A DNA stretch of 64,000 nt. It comes from Lentzea guizhouensis (GTDB taxonomy: Bacteria; Actinomycetota; Actinomycetes; Mycobacteriales; Pseudonocardiaceae). Shown here piece by piece: positions 35,416 to 44,021 of the stretch. A model generated the notes under the pieces. The model was not told the origin of the DNA. It saw nothing but the letters and a program-made list of their open reading frames with translations, and made no database searches. Position 1 is the first letter of the stretch; the number at the start of each line of letters is the position of its first letter. The position numbers and the translations under genes are program-made. The DNA lies in assembly GCF_001701025.1 (NCBI RefSeq), contig NZ_CP016793.1, positions 3,782,001 through 3,846,000 on the forward strand. Direction: 5' to 3'.

Positions 35416-35857
35416 AGCCCTCGTCGATCACGTCCGGGTCCAGGCCCAGGTAGTTCGCCACCTGCTCCACCAGCACCTCGTGCACCAGGTCGGCCAGGTC
35501 CGCGCCGTCCTTCGCCCGCGCCTCCAGCGGCCGCCGGTACAGCACGATGCGCGCCCGGTTGTCCGATGCCGCGGGCAGCAGCCGGGCGAGGGGCACGTTG
35601 CCGTCCTCGACCACGCCGTCCTCGCCCTCGACCTGCACGTCGGGCACGTCGTCGACGGCCACGTCGAGCTGGGTGAGCTCGGTGCGCCAGCGGGCCTCGA
35701 TGGGTTCCAGGGCCTCGATCACCAGTGCGTCGAAGCGTTCCGCCCTGGAACGGGCGGCCGGCAGGGTGGCCGGGTAGAGCGGACCGCGCAGGCCCCTGCC
35801 GTGCCGGTCGCGGCTGCGCCGACGCGGCGAATCCTGCCGCCGTGAACCCCGTGCCAT
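35414..35857 (-). CDS. metallopeptidase-family (zincin-like) protein with altered active site
   Basis: 147 aa from ATG 35857. Very basic N-terminus ('RGSRRQDSPRRRSRDRHGRG') then the domain 'AERFDALVIEALEPIEA', an acidic loop, 'ARIVLYRRPLEARA' and the final helix 'DLVHEVLVEQVANYLGL'. The zincin-1 family normally has HExxHH; here only HE remains and the later positions are V/E. From memory the mycobacterial Rv3259 has the same change, so it may be non-catalytic. Divergent from DUF3499. Confidence 0.82.
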   Translation of the reverse strand: MARGSRRQDSPRRRSRDRHGRGLRGPLYPATLPAARSRAERFDALVIEALEPIEARWRTELTQLDVAVDDVPDVQVEGEDGVVEDGNVPLARLLPAASDNRARIVLYRRPLEARAKDGADLADLVHEVLVEQVANYLGLDPDVIDEG

Positions 35858-35950
35858 CACCACAACCCAGCAGCCTAGTTGCTCTCCTGCGCGAGCAAAC
35901 ACAGCGTGCCTCACACACAGCCCCGCGTGGACGCGCTATCGTCCCCGATC

Positions 35951-36310
35951 GTGCGGAGCGTGAGACGGTGCTCGCGAACCGGGTGTGCTAACCCGGCTGT
36001 CGCCACGCTCACCTACGCCTATGCGGACTCCACCGCAGTCGTCGGACCGCTCGCCACGTACTCCGAACCGCACAGCTACGACCTGTGCGAGGAGCACGCG
36101 ATGCGGCTCACGGCGCCGCGCGGCTGGGAGGTCGTGAGGCATCAGGGTGAGTTCGCGGCGCCCGAGCCGAGCGTGGACGACCTGACGGCCTTGGCCGAGG
36201 CCGTGCGCGAGGCTGGGCGGGCCGATGTGAGTCCGAAGCTGCCTGAGGTCCCAGCGGGGACCCAGCGGCGCGGTCACCTGCGCGTTCTTCCGGATCCCCA
36301 CGAAGACTGA
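35951..36310 (+). CDS. DUF3499 family protein
   Basis: 119 aa from GTG 35951 (GTG 35960 also possible). N-terminal metal-binding pattern 'CSRTGCANPAVATLTYAYAD' with a second site 'YDLCEEHA' near residue 47: Cys-x4-Cys...Cys-x2-His. The C-terminal half is a variable, probably flexible tail. From memory, Rv3258c sits in the same place, between the metallopeptidase and phosphomannomutase. Function unknown. Confidence 0.88.
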   Translation: MRSVRRCSRTGCANPAVATLTYAYADSTAVVGPLATYSEPHSYDLCEEHAMRLTAPRGWEVVRHQGEFAAPEPSVDDLTALAEAVREAGRADVSPKLPEVPAGTQRRGHLRVLPDPHED

Positions 36311-36403
36311 CCGCCTGCACCACGACCACACGCATCACTAATCTGCTCGCCGGTAGGCTGCCCAACCAGTGGCCGTCAAGAGCGAGTTTCGGGAGTGTGC
36401 GGC

Positions 36404-37756
36404 GTGCGTGACCTGTCCGGCATCGTCAAGGCGTACGACATCCGCGGGGTGGTCGGCGAACAGCTGGACGCCGGCTTGGTTCGCGACTTCGGCGCGGCTT
36501 TCGCGCGTCTGGTCGGCGGGCCCACCATCGTGATCGGTCACGACATGCGCGACTCGTCGCCTGAGCTCTCGCGCGCGTTCGCCGAGGGTGCGCAGGCGCA
36601 GGGCGTCAACGTGATCAGCATCGGTCTGGCCAGCACCGACATGCTCTACTTCGCGTCCGGCAAGCTCGACCTGCCCGGTGCCATGTTCACCGCGAGCCAC
36701 AACCCGGCGCAGTACAACGGCATCAAGCTCTGCCGCGCCGGTGCGAGCCCGGTCGGCCAGGACAGCGGTCTCGCGCAGATCCGCGAGGACGCCGAGAACC
36801 AGGTCCCGGACGCGGAGGGCGTCGAGCCCGGCACGTTCGAGGAGCGCAACATGCTCGTCGACTACGCGGCCTACCTCAACGAGCTGGTCGACCTGAAGAA
36901 CATCCGCCCGCTCAAGATCGTGGTGGACGCGGGCAACGGCATGGGCGGCTACACCGTGCCCCAGGTCTTCGAGGGCCTGCCGATCGAGGTGGTCCCCATG
37001 TACTTCGAGCTCGACGGCAGCTTCCCCAACCACGAGGCGAACCCGCTCGACCCGAAGAACATCGTCGACCTGCAGGAGCGCACCAAGGCCGAGGGCGCCG
37101 ACGCCGGTGTCGCGTTCGACGGTGACGCCGACCGCTGCTTCGTCGTCGACGAGAACGGCGACCCGGTCAGCCCGTCCGCGATCACCGCGCTGGTCGCCGT
37201 GCGCGAGCTGGCCAAGGACCCCGGCGGCACGGTCATCCACAACCTGATCACCTCGCACGCCGTGCCGGAGATCGTGAAGGAGCACGGCGGTCAGCCCGTG
37301 CGCACCCGCGTCGGCCACTCCTTCATCAAGGAGGAGATGGCCAAGACCGGCGCCATCTTCGGCGGCGAGCACTCCGCGCACTACTACTTCCGCGACTTCT
37401 GGCGCGCCGACACCGGCATGCTGGCCGCGCTGCACGTGCTGGCCGCGCTCGGCGAGCAGGACGGCCCGCTGTCCGCGCTGACCTCGGTCTACAACCGCTA
37501 CGCCGCCTCCGGCGAGATCAACTCCACCGTCGCGGACCAGGCCGGCCGCATCGCCGCCATCAAGGCCGCGTACGGCTCCAAGGACGGCGTCACGATCGAC
37601 GAGCTGGACGGTCTCACCGTGCAGCTGCCGGACGGGTCGTGGTTCAACCTCCGCGCCTCGAACACCGAGCCGCTGCTGCGCCTGAACGTCGAAGCCGCCA
37701 CTCCCGAGGCCGTCGCCGCGCTCAGCGGTGACGTCCTCGCGATCGTGCGGGCCTGA
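36404..37756 (+). CDS. manB: phosphomannomutase/phosphoglucomutase
   Basis: 450 aa from GTG 36404, 10 nt after GGGAG; the GTG at 36395 abuts that site. Alpha-D-phosphohexomutase: 'KAYDIRGVVGEQ', catalytic serine loop 'TASHNPAQYNGIKL' near 100, metal loop 'GVAFDGDADRCFVVD' near 236, sugar loop 'GGEHSAHYYFRDF' near 322, phosphate loop 'RASNTEPLLRLNVEA' near 415. Interconverts mannose-6-P and mannose-1-P, between ManA and ManC. From memory equals Rv3257c. Confidence 0.96.
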   Translation: MRDLSGIVKAYDIRGVVGEQLDAGLVRDFGAAFARLVGGPTIVIGHDMRDSSPELSRAFAEGAQAQGVNVISIGLASTDMLYFASGKLDLPGAMFTASHNPAQYNGIKLCRAGASPVGQDSGLAQIREDAENQVPDAEGVEPGTFEERNMLVDYAAYLNELVDLKNIRPLKIVVDAGNGMGGYTVPQVFEGLPIEVVPMYFELDGSFPNHEANPLDPKNIVDLQERTKAEGADAGVAFDGDADRCFVVDENGDPVSPSAITALVAVRELAKDPGGTVIHNLITSHAVPEIVKEHGGQPVRTRVGHSFIKEEMAKTGAIFGGEHSAHYYFRDFWRADTGMLAALHVLAALGEQDGPLSALTSVYNRYAASGEINSTVADQAGRIAAIKAAYGSKDGVTIDELDGLTVQLPDGSWFNLRASNTEPLLRLNVEAATPEAVAALSGDVLAIVRA

Positions 37757-37769
37757 GGAGAGAACAGAA

Positions 37770-37970
37770 GTGGCCGTCAAGCTCGAAGAGCAGTTGCTGG
37801 AGATCCTCGCCTGCCCGTGCCCCGAGCACGCGCCCTTGCGGGTCGGGACGCCGGACGACCCCGAGGCGGACTTCCTCACGTGCACCGCGTGCGGTCGTTC
37901 GTTCCCGGTCCGCGACGGCATCCCGGTGCTGCTGCTGGACGAGGCGGTCGAGCCGCCGCCGGCTGGATGA
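37770..37970 (+). CDS. Trm112-family zinc-binding protein
   Basis: 66 aa, GTG start 13 nt after manB. 'LLEILACPCPEHAPL' and 'FLTCTACGRSFPVRDGIPVLL' give the two CxxC-like knuckles of the UPF0434/Trm112 fold. Usually a small partner or chaperone of another enzyme. The last residues 'VEPPPAG' are typical. Part of the manB-SIS-manA operon. Confidence 0.9.
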   Translation: MAVKLEEQLLEILACPCPEHAPLRVGTPDDPEADFLTCTACGRSFPVRDGIPVLLLDEAVEPPPAG

Positions 37971-37975
37971 CGTAG

Positions 37976-39028
37976 GTGCTCGACGACACGCTCCTCGACG
38001 ACGCGGGCCGCCTGGCCGACGCCGACACCGGCGGCTGGCTGCGGGCTGCCGCACGGGCGGGGGCACAGGTCCGTTCCACCGCGGAGGCCGCGGCCGAGGC
38101 GGGCGTGGAGCGGATCTTCGCCGAACGCCCGCGCGCGTCGTGCTGATCACCCGGCCGGCCACGCGGTCACGGTGGCCGGCGTCGTCATGGAGTTGCTCGG
38201 CCCGGCTGCTCGGTGCCGGTCGTGGTGGCCGACGAGGTGCCGCCGTGGGTCGGCGCGCTCGACGTGGTGCTCGCGCACACCGAGGACCCCGGCGACCGGT
38301 GCTCGCGAGTCGATCGACCGCGGCCCGGCGCGGCGCGGACCCTGGTGACCGCGCCGGACTCCGGTCCGGTCGCCGCCGCTGCCGCGGGCCGTGCCGTGCT
38401 GCTGCCGCCGCGGCTCGACGTGCCGCCGGGCTTCAGCTTCCACCGCGCGCTCGCCGCGTGGCTCACCGTGCTGGGCTCGCTGGGCCTGCTCAAGGTGGAC
38501 GTCGAGCTGATCGCGGACGAGCTCGACCGCGAGGCCGAGCGCGACCACCCGGTGCACGAGTCGTTCGTGAACCCGGCCAAGTCGCTCGCACTGCGGGTGG
38601 CCGACCGCACGCCGCTGCTGTGGGGCCTCGACGAGGTCGCCACGTCGATCGGCGCGCACGGTGCCGGGGTGCTGGCCGCGTTCGCCGGGGTTGCCTCCGA
38701 CGTCGCTGGGTATCCGCAGGCACTGACCCGCCCGGTGCTGCACCGGCGGGCCGTGCGGGGAACTTCTGGTGCGGACCTGTTCGCCGATCCGGACGACGAG
38801 ACCGGTGGGCTGGTCCGCGTGCTGTTGCTGGCCGTGCGCCAGGGCCCGGCGGCCGACGCTGTGCGTCACGCCGCCGAGGACGCGCTGCCAGGGGCCGACG
38901 TGCTCGAACCGGCGGTCGAGGTGGCGGGAGGCGACGCGGTCAGCGCCGCGCTGCTCGCGCTCCGCTTCGAGCTCGCCGCGTTGTACCTCGGGCTCGCCGC
39001 CGGGACGCTCGGCGGCAACCCGTACTGA
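37976..39028 (+). pseudogene. SIS-domain (phosphosugar isomerase-like) protein, several apparent frameshifts
   Basis: Starts at GTG 37976 ('VLDDTLLDDAGRLADADTGG'). The frame stops at TGA 38144-38146 right after 'FAERPRA', but the product continues in other frames: 'RVVLITRP' (from 38134), 'GHAVTVAGVVMELLG' (from 38157), then from about 38213 'PVVVADEVPPWVGALDVVLAH' to the end. A further out-and-back shift lies at 38298-38340 ('ARESID' in another frame). The rest (~230 residues) is intact. Homologous in position to Rv3256c. At least four indels in 200 bp suggest sequencing error or real decay. Confidence 0.7.
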
Positions 39029-39048
39029 GTTGGGGAGCTGAACGAGAA

Positions 39049-40263
39049 GTGGACCTGCTGCACAACGCGGTCAGGCCGTACGCGTGGGGATCACGCACGG
39101 CCATCGCCGAGCTGGTCGGGAAGGAGGTGCCCGCACCTCATCCCGAAGCCGAGCTGTGGATGGGCGCCCACCCCGGCGACCCGTCGCGCCTGGTCGGCGC
39201 CGACGGCGTCGAACGCTCGCTGCTCGACCTGCTGTCCGCCGACCCGGACAGCCAGCTCGGCCGGCGGGTCGCCGACCGCTGGGGCAGCCGGCTGCCGTTC
39301 CTGCTCAAGGTGCTCGCCGCCGACGAGGCGCTGAGCCTGCAGGCGCACCCGTCCGCCGTCCAGGCGGCGGAGGGCTTCGCCGCGGAGGAGGGCGCCGGTG
39401 TGCCGCGCGACTCCGCCGTGCGCAACTACAAGGACCCGGCCGCGAAGCCGGAGCTGATCTGCGCGCTGACCGAGTTCCACGCCCTCGCCGGTTTCCGGGC
39501 GCCGGACCGCACGGTCTCGCTGCTGCGGTCGCTCGACGCACCCGCGCTCGCGCCGTACACCGAGATGCTCGTCGCCCAGCCGGACTCCGCCGGCCTGCGC
39601 GCGGTGTTCACGATGCTGATCACGCTGCCGCAGACGTCGTTGTCGACGCTGGTGCCCCAGGTGCTCGACGCGTGCGTGCTGCACGTGAAGGAGCACGGCG
39701 AGTTCGACCTGGAGTGCCGCACGGTCCTGGAGCTCGGCGAGTCCTACCCCGGCGACGCGGGCGTGCTGGCCGCGCTGCTGCTGAACCGGATCGTGCTGCA
39801 GCCCGGCGAGGCCATCCACCTGCCGGCCGGCAACCTGCACGCCTACCTGCGCGGCACCGGCATCGAGATCCTCGCGAACTCCGACAACGTGCTGCGCTGC
39901 GGCCTCACCCCGAAGCACGTCGACGTGCCGGAACTGCTGCGCGTGCTCGACTTCGCGTGCGGCGACATGCCCGTGTCCACCGGCGAGGAGATCCATCCCG
40001 GCGTGCGCGTCTACCGGACGCCGGCGCCGGAGTTCGAGCTGTCCCGCCTGGACGTGACCGGCGAGGTGCGGATCAACCACGACGGCCCGCAGATCATGAT
40101 CTGCACGGACGGCGCGGCGGTGCTGTCGAACTCGCGCGGCGAGGAGCTGCGGCTGGCCCGCGGCCAGTCCGTGTGGCTGCCGGCGTCCGACCCGGCGGTG
40201 CTGGTCCGACCGGATGGTGTTGAATCCGCACAACTTTTCCGCGCCACGGCGGGGACGGACTAA
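39049..40263 (+). CDS. manA: mannose-6-phosphate isomerase, class I
   Basis: 404 aa from GTG 39049; the frame is open upstream through the SIS gene but without homology. Cupin-type PMI: 'NAVRPYAWGSRTAIAELVG', zinc ligands in 'LSLQAHPSA' near 95 and 'KPELICAL' near 132, 'HLPAGNLHAYLRGTGIEIL' near 255. Converts fructose-6-P to mannose-6-P, the entry to GDP-mannose. Last gene of the manB cluster. Confidence 0.95.
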   Translation: MDLLHNAVRPYAWGSRTAIAELVGKEVPAPHPEAELWMGAHPGDPSRLVGADGVERSLLDLLSADPDSQLGRRVADRWGSRLPFLLKVLAADEALSLQAHPSAVQAAEGFAAEEGAGVPRDSAVRNYKDPAAKPELICALTEFHALAGFRAPDRTVSLLRSLDAPALAPYTEMLVAQPDSAGLRAVFTMLITLPQTSLSTLVPQVLDACVLHVKEHGEFDLECRTVLELGESYPGDAGVLAALLLNRIVLQPGEAIHLPAGNLHAYLRGTGIEILANSDNVLRCGLTPKHVDVPELLRVLDFACGDMPVSTGEEIHPGVRVYRTPAPEFELSRLDVTGEVRINHDGPQIMICTDGAAVLSNSRGEELRLARGQSVWLPASDPAVLVRPDGVESAQLFRATAGTD

Positions 40264-40312
40264 GGTTCCGACCGGACAAAGCGGACTGACGACTGGTTGC
40301 GAGGAGACAGGC

Positions 40313-41236
40313 GTGTCAGCAGGGGGCGGGACCAAGGCGATCGTCGCGGCGTTGGTGGCAAACGCCGGCATCGCGACGGCCAAGTTCGTCGGATTCTTGA
40401 TCACCGGCTCGTCGTCGATGCTCGCCGAGTCGGTGCACTCGGTCGCGGACACGTCGAACCAGGGTCTGCTGCTGCTCGGGCAGAAGACGGCCCAGCGCAG
40501 GGCGACCAAGCTGCATCCGTTCGGCTACGGCCGCGACCGCTACTTCTGGTCGTTCGTGGTCGCACTGATGCTGTTCACCCTCGGCTCGGTCTTCGCGCTG
40601 TACGAGGGCATCCACAAGCTGCAGCACCCCGAGGGCCTCACCAGCCCGCTCGTGGCGGTCGGCATCCTGGTCGTCGCGATCGGCCTGGAGACCTACAGCT
40701 TCTACACCGCGATCGTCGAGTCGAAGAAGATCAAGGGCGACGCGTCGTGGTGGGGGTTCATCCGGAACTCGCGGACGCCGGAGCTGCCGGTCGTGCTGCT
40801 GGAGGACCTCGGGGCGCTCGTGGGTCTGGTGCTGGCGCTGATGGGTGTCGGGCTCACGATGGTGACCGGGAACCCGATGTTCGACGCCTTGGGCACCGTC
40901 TGCATCGGTGTGCTGCTGGGGATCATCGCGGTGATCCTGATCATCGAGATGAAGTCGCTGCTGATCGGTGAAGGTGCTTCGGACAAGGACCTCGACGTGA
41001 TCTGCGACGAGCTGGCCGCGGGCAAGGTGCAGCGGGTCATCCACATCAAGACGCAGTACATCGGGCCGGAGGAGCTGCTGGTCGCCGCGAAGATCGCGCT
41101 GGAGCCGCAGCTGTCGCTGGACGAGGTGGCGCAGGCGATCAACGATGCCGAGCAGCGGGTCCGCAACCGGGTGCCGCACGCCCGGTTGATCTACCTGGAG
41201 CCGGACCTCGACCGCACCACGGTCGCGACTTCCTGA
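40313..41236 (+). CDS. cation diffusion facilitator (CDF) transporter
   Basis: 307 aa from GTG 40313 with GAGGAGAC ahead. Spans at residues ~10-30, ~80-105, ~115-140, ~165-185 and ~190-215. The metal site of the first pair is 'AESVHSVADTSNQ' and the second 'LLEDLGALVGL', so HxxxD and ExxxL: the second site deviates from HDxxD. C-terminal cytoplasmic ferredoxin-like domain ('HIKTQYIGPEELLVAAKI'). Probably exports a divalent metal. Confidence 0.88.
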   Translation: MSAGGGTKAIVAALVANAGIATAKFVGFLITGSSSMLAESVHSVADTSNQGLLLLGQKTAQRRATKLHPFGYGRDRYFWSFVVALMLFTLGSVFALYEGIHKLQHPEGLTSPLVAVGILVVAIGLETYSFYTAIVESKKIKGDASWWGFIRNSRTPELPVVLLEDLGALVGLVLALMGVGLTMVTGNPMFDALGTVCIGVLLGIIAVILIIEMKSLLIGEGASDKDLDVICDELAAGKVQRVIHIKTQYIGPEELLVAAKIALEPQLSLDEVAQAINDAEQRVRNRVPHARLIYLEPDLDRTTVATS

Positions 41237-41249
41237 CGCTTCCCTTCAC

Positions 41250-41302
41250 CGCACGCGGGGACCTTTCGTACTGCATGACGGTACGAAAGGTCCCCGCGTG
41301 CG
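41250..41302. repeat. 22-bp perfect inverted repeat with 9-nt loop
   Basis: Arms 41250-41271 and 41281-41302 are exact complements (core GGGGACCTTTCGTAC), loop TGCATGACG. The two flanking genes point the same way, so it may be a terminator for the CDF gene, but the perfect, A/T-interrupted stem is unusual and could be a dispersed palindromic element. Remaining gap to 41435 holds only the permease ribosome-binding site GAGGAGG. Confidence 0.75.
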
Positions 41303-41435
41303 TTCGGGCGGGTTTCGCGTTGTTCGGTACCGGGAAGCACGGAGGTCCTGACAACGTCTGAACAGAGCTGTGGGCATCTCACCTGGTGGAAGCCTTTAAG
41401 GTGGGCGGACAGGTTCCATTGAGGAGGTATCGATC

Positions 41436-42935
41436 GTGCCGGGCAACGGGTTGTGGCGCACGAAGTCGATCGAGCAGTCGATCGCGGACACGGACGAGCC
41501 GGACACCAAGCTCCGCAAGGATCTCACCGCGTGGGACCTGACCGTCTTCGGTGTTGCCGTGGTGATCGGTGCCGGCATCTTCACGCTCACCGCGAGCACT
41601 GCGGGCAACTTGGCGGGGCCATCGGTGTCGTTGGCATTCGTGCTGGCGGCGATCGCGTGTGCGTTGGCGGCGTTGTGTTATGCCGAGTTCGCGTCCACGG
41701 TGCCGGTGGCGGGTAGTGCTTACACGTTCTCGTACGCGACGTTCGGTGAGTTCGCGGCTTGGATCATCGGCTGGGACCTGGTGCTGGAGTTCGCGCTCGG
41801 GTCCGCCGCGGTGGCCAAGGGGTGGTCGATCTACCTGCAGACGGTGCTGGGGCAGCTCGGCGTCGACGCGAAGACGACGGTGGCGCTCGGGCCGTTGCAG
41901 TTCGACTGGGGTGCGGTTGTCCTGATCGGCGTGCTGAGCGCGTTGCTGGTGGTGGGCACCAAGCTGTCGTCGCGGGTCAGCCTGGTCATCACGACGGTCA
42001 AGGTCGCCGTGGTGCTGTTGGTGATCATTCTTGGCTTCCAGTACATCAAGGCCGAGAACTACACGCCGTTCATCCCGCCTGCGGAGACCGTGAGCGGTGC
42101 GCACTCGGGGGTCGACCAGTCGCTGTTGAGTGCGATCACCGGGTTCGGTGGCAGTTCGTACGGCGTGCTGGGGTTGTTGGCGGCGGCGAGTCTGGTGTTC
42201 TTCGCGTTCATCGGGTTCGACGTCGTGGCGACCACGGCGGAGGAGACGAAGAACCCGCAGAAGGCCGTGCCGCGGGGCATTCTGGGGTCCCTGGCGATCG
42301 TCACGGTGCTTTATGTGGCGGTGTCGCTGGTGATCACCGGGATGGTGCCGTACGACAAGCTCAAGACGCAGGCTGACGGGTCGCGGGCGACGTTGGCCAG
42401 TGCCTTCGCGGAGAACGGGGTCACGTGGGCCGCGACGGTGATCTCGGTGGGAGCGCTTGCCGGGTTGACCACCGTGGTGATGGTGCTGATGCTCGGGCAG
42501 AGCCGGGTGTTGTTCGCGATGTCGCGGGACGGGTTGCTGCCCAGGAACCTGGCGAGGACCGGTAAGCACGGGACGCCGACGCGGATCACGATCATCATCG
42601 GTGTGGTCGTGGCGATCGCGGCCGGGTTCACGTCGATCGGCACGCTCGAAGAGATGGTCAACGTGGGCACGTTGTTCGCGTTCATCCTCGTGTCGGCCGG
42701 TGTGCTGGTGCTGCGCAAGACGCGGCCGGACCTGCCGCGCGGGTTCCGGGTGCCGTGGGTGCCGGTGGTGCCGATCCTCGCGATCCTCGCTTGTCTCTGG
42801 TTGATGTTGAACCTGACCGTGTTCACCTGGATCCGGTTCCTCGCGTGGATGGCGTTGGGTGTCGGCGCGTACTTCATCTACAGCCGGCGCAACTCCCTGC
42901 TCGCGGGGAAGAACGAGAAGAGCAGCACCAACTAA
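41436..42935 (+). CDS. APC-family cationic amino acid permease
   Basis: 499 aa, GTG start after GAGGAGG. Twelve to thirteen spans. First helix 'VFGVAVVIGAGIFTLTA' with the GAGIF substrate loop, 'YAEFASTVPVAGSAYTFSY' near 85, 'FFAFIGFDVVATTAEETKNP' near 255 and 'LMLGQSRVLFAMSRDGLLP' near 350. Typical of the CAT subfamily (CtrA/YfnA). Corresponds in position to Rv3253c. Likely takes up amino acids such as Arg/Lys. Confidence 0.94.
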   Translation: MPGNGLWRTKSIEQSIADTDEPDTKLRKDLTAWDLTVFGVAVVIGAGIFTLTASTAGNLAGPSVSLAFVLAAIACALAALCYAEFASTVPVAGSAYTFSYATFGEFAAWIIGWDLVLEFALGSAAVAKGWSIYLQTVLGQLGVDAKTTVALGPLQFDWGAVVLIGVLSALLVVGTKLSSRVSLVITTVKVAVVLLVIILGFQYIKAENYTPFIPPAETVSGAHSGVDQSLLSAITGFGGSSYGVLGLLAAASLVFFAFIGFDVVATTAEETKNPQKAVPRGILGSLAIVTVLYVAVSLVITGMVPYDKLKTQADGSRATLASAFAENGVTWAATVISVGALAGLTTVVMVLMLGQSRVLFAMSRDGLLPRNLARTGKHGTPTRITIIIGVVVAIAAGFTSIGTLEEMVNVGTLFAFILVSAGVLVLRKTRPDLPRGFRVPWVPVVPILAILACLWLMLNLTVFTWIRFLAWMALGVGAYFIYSRRNSLLAGKNEKSSTN

Positions 42936-42945
42936 TCTGCGCTGC

Positions 42946-43401
42946 ATGGACAACACGCGGTGGCTCTCGGAGGAGGAAAGGGACGCCTGGCACCACTTCG
43001 TCCAGGCGTACCACCTCCTCGAGAGACAGATCGAACAGCAGTTGCAGCGCGATGCGGGACTGTCTCACGCGCAGTACAACGTGCTGGTCGTGTTGTCCGA
43101 GCAGCCCAGTCGCCGGATGCGGATGACCGAGCTGGCGCGGCGTGTCGTCGTGTCGAAGAGCTCGCTGACCTACCAGATCGGCAAGCTGGAGAAGGCCGGA
43201 CTCGTGCGGCGTGAACCGCACGAGTCCGACGAGCGCGGCATCCTCGCCGTGCTGACGGAAGCCGGGCAGGAGCTGCTCGCGGCGACCGCGCCCGGTCATG
43301 TCGGGACCGTGCGCGAGTACCTCGTGGACCTGTTCACGCCGGAGCAGTTCGCGCAGCTCGGGGCGTTCATGAAGGTCGTGCACGAGAAAGCCGACGACTA
43401 G
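42946..43401 (+). CDS. MarR-family transcriptional regulator
   Basis: 151 aa from ATG 42946, 10 nt after the permease. Winged helix: 'LSHAQYNVLVVLSEQPSRRMRMTELARR', 'VSKSSLTYQIGKLEKAGLV', wing 'REPHESDERGILAVLTEAG'. N- and C-terminal helices dimerise. No cysteine for redox sensing. May regulate the permease gene or its own neighbourhood. Ends 4 bp into the convergent P-loop gene. Confidence 0.93.
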   Translation: MDNTRWLSEEERDAWHHFVQAYHLLERQIEQQLQRDAGLSHAQYNVLVVLSEQPSRRMRMTELARRVVVSKSSLTYQIGKLEKAGLVRREPHESDERGILAVLTEAGQELLAATAPGHVGTVREYLVDLFTPEQFAQLGAFMKVVHEKADD

Positions 43402-44003
43402 AGCGTCAGCAGCGAGCGTTCCTCCAGGAAGTCGGCCACGTCGTCGGGGCCGTGCCGCGTCACGTCGAACTCGAACACCGGCAGCACCGACTTCGCCGCC
43501 AGCGCCCGCAGTTGGTGCTGCTCGGCGATGAACGGCTCCAGCGACACGTACTGCTTCGGGTTCGCGCTGATCTTCAACCGCTCGGCCCGCGCCTCCACGA
43601 ACGTGTCCTCAGGCCGGGTGCACAGCACGATCGCGAAGTTCAGCGGCTTCAGCCGGTCCTCCAGCCAGCCGAAGTCGAGTTCGCGTCCCTGCCGTGCCTG
43701 GTAGGCCGTTGTGGACAGGTGGAACCGGTCGACGATCCACGAGTAGTAGCGCTGCAGCTCGAACATCCGCACCCACGTCTCGTAGGTCTCGATCGCCTGC
43801 GCGGTCTCCTCCGGCGCGAAGTCGATCAGCCCGCGGCCCCACGGCTCGTTGCTGAACCCGCTCCACTCCGCCGAGATCAACGGTGAGTGGTAGCGGTACT
43901 TCCGGTGACCGACGAGGCGGGGGTGTTCGTTGAGCGCGTAGGCCAGGTCCGTCTTGCCGGTCAGGCGGGTGCCTTCGAGGATCACCTTGGGCGTGAGCTT
44001 CAT
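43398..44003 (-). CDS. P-loop nucleoside/thymidylate kinase-like protein
   Basis: 201 aa, ATG start. Walker A-like 'ILEGTRLTGKTDLA' at residues ~8-21, then 'WIVDRFHLSTTAYQ' (DRxH as in nucleoside kinases) near 90, 'AIVLCTRPEDTFVEARAERL' near 122. Size and layout suit a dTMP kinase-like or deoxynucleoside kinase-like protein, but there is no typical LID arginine pair. Real Tmk is encoded elsewhere in the window. Substrate unknown. Confidence 0.78.
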   Translation of the reverse strand: MKLTPKVILEGTRLTGKTDLAYALNEHPRLVGHRKYRYHSPLISAEWSGFSNEPWGRGLIDFAPEETAQAIETYETWVRMFELQRYYSWIVDRFHLSTTAYQARQGRELDFGWLEDRLKPLNFAIVLCTRPEDTFVEARAERLKISANPKQYVSLEPFIAEQHQLRALAAKSVLPVFEFDVTRHGPDDVADFLEERSLLTL

Positions 44004-44021
44004 GGTGGGTTAGCTTGCCTC

